Source: Daphnia carinata
Taxonomy: Eukaryota; Arthropoda; Branchiopoda; Diplostraca; Daphniidae
Direction of reading: 5' to 3'
DNA length: 64,000 nucleotides
Assembly (NCBI RefSeq): GCF_022539665.2
Contig: NC_081331.1
Location: 4,994,501-5,058,500 of the forward strand
Within the stretch, counting starts at the first letter, position 1. Each line of letters opens with the position of its first letter. Both the position numbers and the translations under genes were made by a program. The notes under the pieces are model-generated. The model was not told the origin of the DNA. It did not search any database and saw only the letters and a program-made list of their open reading frames with translations. Below, piece after piece: positions 1-12,400 of the stretch.

Positions 1-3000
1 CATTTTACTTTACTAGTACACTAAGGTCTATCTTTCAAGGTTTGTGAGCTATTGAAAAAGTAAAGAAAGCACATTTTGGTGCATTAGCTCTATCAGCGAG
101 GGGGGGGGGAGGCAGATCTAACTTATTTAGCATGACAAAAACCGTTAATGTCAATGTTGCTTGCCATTATGTCGTAACATTTTGACACATACGAAATGAT
201 ATTGTGAACAGTAGCTAGAACGGTCGCAGTTGGCAACGAAACCCACTTCGAATAAATGCCTCTTAATTTCGAATAGGCTGATGGTGAAGAAACACCGGCT
301 TTTTACGTAGGTTAGACAACTAGCCTTTGAAAGACGTGAATTCACTGCACAAATCCTAGATGATTAAATAACTAACCGGGCAAGAGTAAATAGTCAAAAG
401 ACTGAAGAAACGAATGATGAGGCTACCTGATTATCCGTCTCGGCACACAGGAATCGAAACGCGAGTCAAGCCCGAGTTAAAATGGTGGCGTGTGTAGCAG
501 CAGAGTTGGAGTGCTGGGGTAGGGGGGGGGGAGAGAGAGAGGCCCTTCGGGGCGGAGTGGAGGGGAGAGAGAAAAGGCGCCGCGTGGCCGAAAGGAGAGG
601 AAAGAACCAGAACTACTACTAGTGGTGGTGTGTATATGAAGCGCGTCGAAGAAATGGGGAATTTTTACGCAGCACAAATTTTTTCGTTTACAATCTACTA
701 CAATTAACTGACACAGTCACACACTCACTCACGATAAGACGAGGTGAAAATTAAACTAATATGGATAGAAGGCTTACAATCAACCTGAAAATTTTCTTTA
801 TACACGGTTCCAACACATTCACAAGCCCATTCACTCGCACAAAAACTGCGGTACAACTGTGTTGCCCGGCATACGGCAACCAAAGCCCAGGATACCCCTT
901 GTTCGTGCTATGGCAATAGGGGAAGCAAATAGTATCCAATGACCGACCCCAAGGCCGAGGCCGGTTATGCTTTTCGAAGAAAAGAGATAGGATCTTCAAC
1001 TATGGCCATCTACTGGTCGATGAACACATCATAGGTTCTCTACCTAACGCCATTTCACTTCAGCCCAGCATTTATGTCAAAAAAGACAGGGCTTCAACTT
1101 GGCAGGTGCCTTAAATGATTGACATTTTCATATAACTGACCAGTTAGTCAGTTGAATGAAAAGAAATCGAAAGAACGATTAAGATGGTACATTAGCAAAA
1201 AGGTTATTGCTCCAGGATGCTAGATTGTCTGGGGTAACTCGAGGAAAAAAAAATAGAATATTGTGCAGGAGACGCGTCTGGCTTGGTAGTTGCATGGTGG
1301 GAAGGGGGGTTGGCTAAGATAGCGAAGGGGACAGGAGGGGGTGGCAAACATGGCCGCCAAACGTTACCAAGGTCATTGACACTCCAGAAAACACCCGAGC
1401 ATGTTTTCGTGTAGTAACATTTTGTCGATCAACTATTACGTTGAGGTCTGCGATACGTGAGACGATCAATCATTTCAAGATGTTTAAACAAACGTCAATA
1501 CCAATTAAAATAAACCTGAAATGTTACCCATACAAGATTTTGCAATATATAAAGAACTGAAAGCCCCAAACAAAAAAAAAAAAAAAAAAGGGAAAAAACA
1601 ATACAAGTGGCGCGGCGTGGCGCCGGTACGTGAAAGAATGGCGCGAAACATGGCCGACGATGCACAAACACACAAAAATGTGGTAAATATGGCTATTTTT
1701 CTAACCAATTACAGGTGTGGTAAAATTTGCCTACAGGAACTTTCTGTCGTAATGTCTAAAAATTTGTTGGGAAATCCCAACCACTGGAATCTTAACGCCG
1801 AAAGCACGTGGGGGAAAGACGGCCGACTCGAGACAGCCTGAACGTTTTGACATTTTAACCAAGCATGGAATCGGCCATGATGGTGGGATTTGCTTGATTT
1901 TGTCAGTGACACTGTTATAAACAAAATATTACCTCTCTTGCTCGTTGAACGGCTGCATCAAATGCAGAATTCTGGCTGTTGTTTTGGGCCGTAGTCACTA
2001 CAACCGAATCACCCATCACTGGCTTGCAACAATTTTTTTTTCATAAAAAATAGCGCTACCTAGCGTCAAAAAGAAAAAGAAGTGCCCGTTTGACTTGATT
2101 TTGGAGTACCAGAACTAAAGAACGTACTGCCATCTACAGGCAAAATATTATAATTGCGAGTCTGTCATAGGCGCGCCACAAAAAAGCTAAAACGTTTGGT
2201 CGATAAAAAAAAAAATATTAAAAAAAAATCCGATTAATTCATTGCGCAACCGTGGTGAAGTTGTGGCATTAAAAATGATAGGAAAAATAGCACATTTTCT
2301 ATTGGGATGTATTTTACGATAAAGCACTGAATCAGCTTAGTTAAAATTATGGCAAGATGTCTTTCAATAATCATATATAACGACATTCGCCGGCGATGAG
2401 GTATCAGAGCTGTAGAGGCCTGCATCCAGCATACGAACAGGCTTACCTTTACAAGAGATAAATTTTTTAGTTGCCTATTCCCAAACACATGACGCTTTTC
2501 GATATTAAATCATTTTATTTCTTTTTTCACAGGTTGTCGCGAGGTGAAGTGAGGATTACCCAGGTGAGTGATGGGATTCCGGCTATTCTCGCTCCTTTTC
2601 TTTTTCTCCCGTTCCTGTCAGTTGGCTAAACAAAAACAAAAATGTGCTAGACTGATGGAATGGATGCAACCCCCTGCTTTTCAAGACAACAACCTCCAAC
2701 GAATGTGAGTACATAGTCCCACCACCTATACTAGTACTGCACACACCATACGTATCCAGCGGTTGATTTGAGACACTCGGCAACTTGTTTACATAATTGA
2801 TGGCCTGCCATCTGCTGTGGAAAGCATATTTAATGCCATTTATCCGTGCAGAGTGAAACTACTCAAGACTTACCGCGCACAACTTTCCGTATTGTGTGTG
2901 CGTGGTGTAGACGTGAGAAATATCCGTAAGTGGATGAAAATCCAGTGGCAAGCGAATCAACTTTGGGGGCCCAATGAGCCTTGAGAAACTTTTCCTCCAT

Positions 3001-3270
3001 CTTTGGTCTCCTTACTCTGCGAGTGAAACAAGAAAGGTCGGATGGTCCGCCGTGGATTTATCCGTTGAGAGGCAAGAGGGGGGGGGGGAAGACTTGATTG
3101 GCGCGGATGCCTCCTCATCCCATGTGTTCACATGAATACAGTGATCTAGTCTCTTGCGTGACAATTATTCAGGGACGCTGGTCGCGTGCCACCGAGCGCC
3201 ACTCCGGCAGACGAAACCGTCCGCCAGCAGTGGCCACCGTTTACATAAAGGAACGTGCTCACGCTGCGCA
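1..3270. other. Upstream intergenic DNA, no gene recognised
   Basis: About 3.3 kb of AT-rich sequence left of the hasp-like gene. It contains G homopolymers near 103-113, 523-532 and 3073-3082, several A or T runs and short open frames on both strands. None of those frames shows a recognisable domain, consistent splice sites or a signal peptide. It probably holds distal regulatory sequence for the gene at 3485. I saw no tRNA, repeat family or transposon end in it. Confidence 0.5.
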
Positions 3271-3310
3271 GGGAGTTCAGTCTCTCTTGGTCTTCGATCC
3301 AGTCAAGGCG
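3243..3310 (+). promoter_or_regulatory. Candidate core promoter of the hasp-like gene
   Basis: An arthropod-type initiator TCAGT sits at 3277-3281. A TATA-like ACATAAAGG begins at 3243, about 35 bp upstream, which is close to normal TATA-to-start spacing. The ATG of the first coding exon lies about 205 bp further on at 3485, so the 5' UTR would be short and unspliced. Assignment is by motif and position only. Confidence 0.4.
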
Positions 3311-3484
3311 TACACGCTGATCCTTATTCTCCGTTGGCTTTACTCTTCTATTTTCAACTTTGATCACTCGGCTGCCGAACAAACAAAACAATTTAAGCCA
3401 TAGAATTTAAAAATAATTAAAGAGAAATACTTTTCTCTTTGGTTCTTTTTGAATGGACACATCGACTGCCGAGTTCAAGTGATC

Positions 3485-6400
3485 ATGTCGAGGATCGTGA
3501 TGCTGATGGGGATGATTCTCCACGTGCTCTGCGTTAGAGGTAAACTCTTTTCATTCTGATGATGTATTATTCACGTCTGGAAAATGATTGCCATTTCTTG
3601 TTGAAAAAGCACACGCCGTGATTGTGTGAAGCCCAGCTTGTTATCGAGAAATCTGGAGGGCCGTGCGCTTTTTGTTAAACAGGCGGATGTTTTGATTTGT
3701 TGGCGTTGAAACTAATGTCACTATTTATTTATATTTCGCTTCTATTGTCTACCACATGTCTAAAGAAAATTACGTTTCCGGACAAGTTTGTTTAAGAGAA
3801 CGTCACCTTCCTTCTCATTTCCATTAGAGCGGAAATGCAAACAGTGGGGGCATAATCTCCACAAAATGTTGTCTTTCTCTCATGTTTTGGAATGAGATTT
3901 CCGGCGTGTCAGCTATTTTTTTTCCCCCTCTTTCCGATCGTAAATTTGAATCGTCCTAGCGCCATAAATCCGGAAGAAGCTTTAATCCTCATTTGGTATG
4001 GATGAAAAGAAAAAAGAAATTCACAGACGATTAGAGTTCCTCATCATCGGTTTTGCTGTTCACGTGCCGAAGAAGTTAAGGCACAAGTTTAAAAAAAAAA
4101 ATGCCAATCTCGGATAGATAGTCTTCTGCGACAAGTTCCATCATGGTTGATAATGTAAGCCTTTCACCGCTGTCTGAAGAATTTGTGCGCTGGTACTCTA
4201 TAATATACACTTGTAGAAGAAAGAGAGCTAAAAAAAAAAATTGCCGGAGCAATCTCGAATGCCATTCCTCGCTAGAACAAGTTTAATATGAAACGTGTCA
4301 CATCACTACGGGCTTGGGGGGTGGTGGCAGCCGGCTCGGATTCTCAAACGATGATCCCGTCTTTTTCCTACTGCAATAATCTGATACCGTCGACCTCTTC
4401 AAAATGGAATGTCATTCCTTCATGTTTATTCCTGAAAAAGAACAAAACAAAAATGAGAAACCAAAACAAAGCCTACCGACAAAAAGAAAAAAATCATAAC
4501 AAGAGCAATATAGTTTCTGGGAAATGTTTGCAGTACGGATGATACGCTTCAAGGAAAAAGAAACAAAATAGAGCTACCGAGTATATCCAGCGAATTGTCT
4601 ACTACAATTTGAATATAAACGGTTGAAATATTCATACGCGACGTGCGCGCACAAAAACGAAATGCGTTTTTGCATTTTTTTCGAGATGTCGCACTGAAAC
4701 ATGTAGGCTCTCGTTGACGAACCGATTTAGTTTATCGACTTTTTTTTTTGCGGTGGCAGATGGAGAAGAACAAGTGTGTGCGCGCACGACGGGAAAAAGT
4801 GTGGGTTGGAAAAGGATCATGAACATCGGTAGAGCAACCCATTCGTTACTTGATTGCTCTACCGGAAACCACCGCGCAGATGGATGGTCAATCATTCGCT
4901 CTCTTAAATTCCTCCAAATGGAATAAAAATTTTTTTTTTCTTTGAATCTCTCATTTTCGTGAGTGGGGGAGAAGGCATAGCAGGTGTGGCAACAGCTGCC
5001 AATGCTATATCTCTAGGATTGCCGATTTTTCGCATGAACGAATACTGAAGCAATAATGGAAACAAATAAACGGGAGGTAGTAAGACGTACAGACAAGTCT
5101 AAAGAGTAGTTTCTATTTATCTGTCTGCATGAATGCGTTTTCAAAAGTTCCGACTACAGGGAAACTCGAATAACGAACGCCGTTGTTATTGTTGAGTTAA
5201 AATTAATTCTGATTGTCCGGCGTCTATCCATTTCGCTTGCGCGCAGAAAATGGCACGTAGACCGTCCTTTCAGTTTCAAGAAGAGTCTTTGTCGCCAACT
5301 TTACCAAGTTCACTCGAGAGACATCGATCCTCTTCCTCTTAACTTCAAGTAGGGCATGCACACACGTACACCCACTCAAGGATTTTGATGAAGCTATAAA
5401 CATTATCAACTTACAGCCGCGTAGACACGATCGATTTCAATATTTTCACAATTTTTATTGCGTGATCTATCTTTTAAAAAAAAATCCTGACTTAAAGAAA
5501 ATCCCGGAGTGATGTGAACCGACCGCTCGGAACGGCAACAGCAAATCAGCTTATAATTGTTACAGCGGTTGTCTGAAATCTTGTTTTCAATTGTTTCCTT
5601 GATTGCTAAACCCGTCCGTTTGACAGAGATTTCTGCTAAGTACGGAAAGATACAAAGGGAATCCACGACCAACGGGGTGCACTCTTTGTCTTGCGGATTA
5701 CCATGTACATTTGTTCGTCGAGAATTCCCTTCCGCGAAATGACAATCCCTTTAAGGATTACCCTTTCGTTTTGATGAAATCCCATTTTAAAATGACGCTA
5801 ATCGCAATATAAATACTTGAAAACTGTCTGACAATAGACGAAATCGAGGTTGGCGATGGCCGTAAGTTTGGCTATGGCTTCACTTATGTCCGCGGTGGAT
5901 CCGGTGGATTGTGGGCTCGAGGGCGAAACGCTAGTGACGCCATTTCAGCACTCCATTGGCAGGCAAGTTTAACATTTTGTACCTTTTTTTTTTAATGTTT
6001 GAGCGAGTTTTGGACATTTCTAAAAAGGGAAGCGAGAAAGAAAATAGTTCTTTGTATCACCATAGACAAACCACTTACAAACTCACGGGAAAAAGCATCA
6101 TTGGCAGATCCTTTAAGGGTTGTGTCGACACCAGCTGATGCGGTTCACACGAACTAGTTTGGAACTAAAGTGATGGAATTACTGAAAAAAAAAAACGTAA
6201 ATTGCATATTGCTTGAAGGGCTTTTTCCCGTGAATTGTAAAAATAATTCAATTTCTTGTCCCCCCCCCCCCAACAAACGCTCGACTGCGTCCTGAATTTA
6301 GAAGAAAAAAAATAATCGTTTGATGTGATGCCAAAAAATAAAACAAAACAAAAACATAAATCTGAGGTGAAGGTAGCTATAGAAACATGACATGCTTTTG

Positions 6401-9400
6401 TAAATACATGAGTAATGGTGTCTTTCTGCGGAAACGGGTATAATAGGCGGATAGTCCAACCGGTGGCGACGAGGCAGACGACGAAGATGAAAACGACCAA
6501 GACGACGTAGTCATCCGAGCGTGGGACGATGGCGGATTGAACCGACTTCCATTCCAGCCGTACACACCGGAAAGGAAATCCTTTAAGAATCCGCGCAACG
6601 TCCCGTCGGATTCTTGCCCTCGCGACGAAGACCTCGCCCAGGCTCAGGTTTGTTTTCGTTTGGTTTTTTTTTTTTTGTTCTAAAATTTAGTTACATTCGC
6701 GTTTTTTGACGTGATTTCACGTCATCCGGCCAATCCTCTTTTGTCTGCTCCGTTTGTTCTCAATTCCGCTCTGTCCTAGACGTAATAGGATTTTTGCTAT
6801 TCAGAGGCTATGCAGATTTTTAATACGGTAACACGCGTCTAATAAATCCGACTTGAAACACTGTGCCCATTTTTGCAACACAAAAATTCATTTGTTTCCC
6901 CAACTAGGAAAAAATGTAAAAGGCTTACGATTCTTCATCTGACGATAAATCTCTTTTCCCAGGGTCGGACGTGTTTAAGGAAATGCCTAGCTGATGAGGA
7001 TTGTCGCAGCCCACGTAAGAAATGTTTATGCGACGGCATTTGCGGATTGTCTTGCATCAAACCCGGTAAGTTAACCTCCCTTTTATATTTACGCACGTTT
7101 TCGCTCTCTATTGTCGGAGGCTTATGTTATGCCATATGAAAAAAAAAACCCAATCCCCACTGTCATCCAGTTTTGATCGAACGACCTCGAATGCTTATTT
7201 TCGAACGATGTCGTTGTTGTCAAGATCATTTTGAACGAGGTATCTAAAATATTCTCGGGAAATCGCGTTCGGGAGTGTATTCCAATCTTTGAAAAACGTC
7301 TGGCGCTGCGTGCGATAATAAGCCATCCGACATCGGTGCTTCAATTTTAGCAATTCCGACAACAACAAAATTGATTTTCTTTTTCCCCGAAATCAGCGAT
7401 TCCATAGAAAAAAAAAAGGAGGATTCAGCAACAAAGTAAAACTTTGTAAAAAAAAAAAAAAAAATGCAATTTTCTGTTCTATTGAGTTTGTGATTACGTG
7501 CGAGAGCTGCCGAAGAAGAAGATCTTATTTTTGGCTGCGTTTGCGGGCGGGGAAAACTTGTTGATTGGAATGGAAATGGGCATAGATGGTGGCGGAATGG
7601 ACTCCGCCACGTACACCATTATTCCGCGCCTTAACGGGGGATGGGCAACGAGGCCTAGTAACCCAATGCCACCGATCGATAAAATTAAACCATCCTATTT
7701 ATATGGTTCTTTTAAAAGAACACGATGATCTAAAAGAAAGATAACGAAAGTAAAAGCGGTTTACAGACACGATTTGAGATACGAAAGGGTTTCATCTTTG
7801 GCAATATCTGCTGTTATTAACGAAGAAAATAAAAATGAGCGGAAGGATAAAGGACGCACGGATGGCCAGGAACAAATTAGCATACGAACGTTGCTTTATA
7901 TTAGACTATATATAAGCAAATGAAATGAAAACCATTGATTTTAATGGTGCCATTCTATTCTTCCCACCACTCTGTGCTGATCTCGCGCGTTAGCTCACCA
8001 TTTTTCTTTTTCTTTTTTTTTATATTCAATATCTTTCAGTCGTTAAAGATTTCATGTAAATCTCAGCGAGAGGAAGAAAAATCGTGAAAGGAAAGTGCGC
8101 GCGGAATAATAAATCGTCTTAATGTAACTCGCTCACATCTCTTTATTGTCAGGCACCTATATATATATATATATATATACATCCCTTCCTTTTTTTTTCT
8201 TTAGAAACGGAAATCTTTTAAAAATTCTTTTTTTGTTGTTGTTTCTCTTGCGCTTGATGATCCAGCTTAGCTGGGATCTCCACCGCTATAGAAAACTCAA
8301 GTAAAGCGCTTCATTTCCAAACGCAGTGCTCTTGCTATTGATTTTTACGTGCCGAGAGGTAGTCCCGAAACAAAATTGAACTATCCAACGCTTCTTTTTT
8401 TTGTTGACGAAAGTAAATGACAAATTGGGCACACGTTAGCGCCCAGTCAACTGTCTTCCCCTCCCACCCCCTTTTGTTTTCTTCGCTTCCCTTCGTAATC
8501 TGCGGCCTCTTGTTTTCTCCGAGAATGTCATTTATTTACGCCTTCTGTACACAATGTCATCCCACGGTTCTATGTATACGTGTATGTTAAGACGTCACGT
8601 AATCGATAGGCTTATATCGGAACCGAACGCTCACACACACACACACACACACATACGTCTAATTCTTTTTTTAGGGCGAGATCGGAGGAGGTACGATGCT
8701 CAAGAAGTGGATGACAATGATTGGATGTTAGAAATCCAATTTCTATCGTGATTGTGTGCGCCGTAAAACGTAGTTCAATAATAAATATTAACATTTCCAA
8801 GAATTATAAATTTTCCCTCTCCCCCCCAAAAAAAAAGACGATCGGAATTCATAATAAGATGGTGTTGTAGTTGACTCATAAAATCCGATAAACGCATCGC
8901 AATCTCGTACTCTTATCAAAAAGAGTATTGAAATAAATAAAAAACAGAATTGCGGCAAGAGAGCAACTCTGGCCATTGGGGAAATAAACAAAGTGCTACT
9001 CCAAATGAAAGTTTCCAATCCGGATGATTGGGTTGTCATCCGAAACAACACGAGTGAAACTATTTAACGCAACTTGCCAATCTCATTCTTTACGCGAGAC
9101 AAAAAAAAAGGGGGGTCGGACATTAACAGCAAATATTTCGCTGCAATCATTTTTCGCGCTAGTGGACGGAAACATTTTCATTTTGACTCACCAAATGAGA
9201 AATGTCCAACAAAGTGACGTGCTGGTATTTTGATGGAAGGCCAAACGCCTTTATCTCTGTCGTCTCCTCAACACGGGGTTGTCGTATAACACGTTTGTAT
9301 TCCAATCATCTCGCCGACTGATGCGAATCCCAGTAAAAAAAAAAAAAAAAAAGGCAAAAAGAGAATTGTGAAATTGGTTTCATTTTGAAGAAAACAGCAT

Positions 9401-12400
9401 CATCGACAAAAATCTTTTGTGTATACAGGCAATGGAATGACGATGAGTCACGAGGTTAATTATTATTTGAGCGTGATTCGTACCCGATTGCCTCCCTTGC
9501 GTTTTAGACAACGACGCTCGCTTTTGTATTATAAGACGATGGATGTAATGATGGTTTTTTAAGTTTCTGATTTTGTTTTGGAGCAGATCGCGAATGTCAC
9601 GACGAACTGGGTAATCCGGACAAAGGTAGCGTGATATTGACAGGTCGTCTGTTTGGAGATCGCGCCATCTACACGTGTGAAGAAGGCTACCGTTTGGTCG
9701 GAGTCGAATTCCGGCTATGCCAAGCCGACGGATCATGGTCGGCTACTGAACCCTCTTGCCACAAAACCGGTTCGTATTAATCACTTCTGTCTGCACATTT
9801 TAATACGTAGCCACTAGGGAGGGCGTTTTTCAGTCTACAATTTCACGATTTCTTTTTTTCCTATTTCATAATTACGCGCTCAGTTTCGTAGCCCAAATGC
9901 GCTGCATTTCAAACTTGAACGCAGATTTACAAAGTTTAATTCCAATTTCCTCATGGGGAATTATCGGCTTCCCTTAATGTCATCCGGATACGGTGATCTG
10001 CTCCCTTTTCTTTCCAACATTATTATACCAACCAGTGTGCATGCTTGCGCACTTGGAAACAAAAAAATGATTGGACAAATTCAATTTACCGCCACTCTTT
10101 CATCTATCCTACGGATAAGATGCTGGACATCCGACTCGCACAATATCGATCCTTTTATTTGTAACCTTCTTCTTCTTCTTCTCTGGTTCTATGAACGATA
10201 TATAGCTCTTTGATAGACACTATATAGCCACCACAAATCGACTGCGCTTTATGACAATCCCACCACCGTATTGGTATGTCTCTGTGTGTCGGTAATGGTG
10301 TCTTTTTGTACACCACATTCACGCGCGCGTCTGGCTCCGTTTTTAATGAAATTGGTCTCGCTTGAGATCTTGCCATAGCACGTATCATATTACAGGCTAT
10401 GGGCTCAGTTTATATTGGAGGACTAGCCGGTTCCATATGAATGAGGGCGGTATTACTTGTCACCGATCCCGCTCACCCCTCGAGTGTCAATAAGGCGACT
10501 GGGTAATTGGGAAGGATCTGCGCACAAAGTCTAGAAATTTCGCGATATCGCATTCGATCAATGAAAACTATCAGAAAAAAAAAATCTTTCAATTATGTTG
10601 TGGCGGTCGGTTTTAGTTCAAACTAGCGGATACTGCGACGAGCCTCCCGTCGTAGCGAACGCCCGTCACAACGCCCCGCAAGAGCAAAACAGCTTCGCTC
10701 CCGACACCGAGCTCCAATATCAATGCTGTAAGTCTATTCGTATACATTTAATAGTAATTAAATTTTAATTAAAATTTTCTTTTTTCGAATGTATCCAGAT
10801 CTCGGTTACAACACGCTGGGATTTGCTCGCGCTAGATGCCTCCAGTACAATCAGACAGTCAAATGGTTCGGGCCCGACTTTAAATGCGAAGGTAATATCT
10901 TTTCTTTTTCAAAGAGAGATTTTTTTTTCTGTTTCAAGATTTTGTCGAATTATACGATTTCTTTGAGGCTTAGAAAGAAAGAGCAAAAAAAAAAAGGAAG
11001 CGGAAATGTGAAATGCAAGGGACGGGGGGGGGGGGGCCGGAATAGAGTCGACACTCGACAGTTCCATTAGGCGGAGGCAACGAGTATGGCGTAGAGTCGT
11101 AGCGATTTATCGTTTCCGACTTTGTGAGTAGAAAGAGAAGCCGTTCGTCATTGCTCTTCTTATTTTTTCCCCCGAATAATTCAAAGAAAATCCTCAACCC
11201 AGGGAAATGAAACCATTTTGTTACAACCAAACATTGCTTTTTCGATGTTTTGTGTCTGTTCGGAAAACGAGCCCATTGGGGAGGGAACAGAAAAAAGAAG
11301 GGAAACAAATAAAATAAAAGACGCCGAATGAAAAAACATTTTTATACTCACAGTCGACCCACCCCAAAGAAAAAAGTTAAACCTCCTATCCAAGAGAAAG
11401 CAAAACTTCTCTCTTACTTGCGTAAGTACAATAAATAGACATCCATAGTCCTTCGGCCAGTCAATTTCGTTCTTTCATTGCTCGACCTTCTGCTTGTCTA
11501 TCGGGCCTTAAAAGTTTCTGTTTTATACGTTCGGTAGTATATATCCCCAACTCAACAACAACAACAAACAAAAGAAAATCCTAACCGCTGTGTCAGCTTA
11601 TCGTAAAGGTTCTCTATTCAGCGGGAGTCTTGATTTCAATTTGAAAACAAAAAGACGTACACGTTTTCTTTTTTCTTTTTTTAAAATAGCTCGATCTTGC
11701 GGAGAGCCAACTGACATAACCAACGGTCGGCACGAAGGTGAATGCTACGCTTTCGGATGTCGTGTTACCTATTACTGTACGGCTGGCTTCGACCTGGTCG
11801 GAAGGGCTAACCGCTACTGTCAGGCTGACGGTACCTGGACGCCGGGCGAATTACCCATCTGTGTCCGTAAGTTTAATTTTTCTTACTTCCGACACCCGAT
11901 GAAAAGAGATTCACGATAACAAGATACAAGCCGCAGATTTTTTTTCCCGAAGAAAATAGATAAATAACAGAACTAACCGCATAATTGTCCCGTCTCTCTG
12001 ACGGATGAATGGTATCTCCTTGGTGACCGATGCTTCATTCGATTAGCTTCTCGTCTTTCATCCATTAACCCATTTCCCTTTAGATATCGAATATATAGAA
12101 CGTAACGGGACCTTCTTCCTATATAATAAAAAACATTGGAGGCGTTAGTGTTTGGATATTGATCCATCTGGATCATGTGTGTGTGGTATACACACGCAGT
12201 TGCCTAAAGGCCTATGCATACAAGCTGTTTATCCGGAGCAAGTTGTATAAAAAGGATGCAACTTCCGGGCTTTTCTATAACTTGATGTCCGATCCATCTC
12301 TGACTATTAAAATACTTTTCTCTTTTCATGACGATGATTCATTGCAGCTGTTCAATGTCCCATACCCAGCGACCCCGATCTGGGAAAGGCCATCTTTAGT

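Noticed and set aside
7498-7728. 76-codon frame in the fourth intron of the hasp-like gene
   Set aside because: No acceptor or donor and no similarity to WAP or sushi modules; it is flanked by homopolymers.
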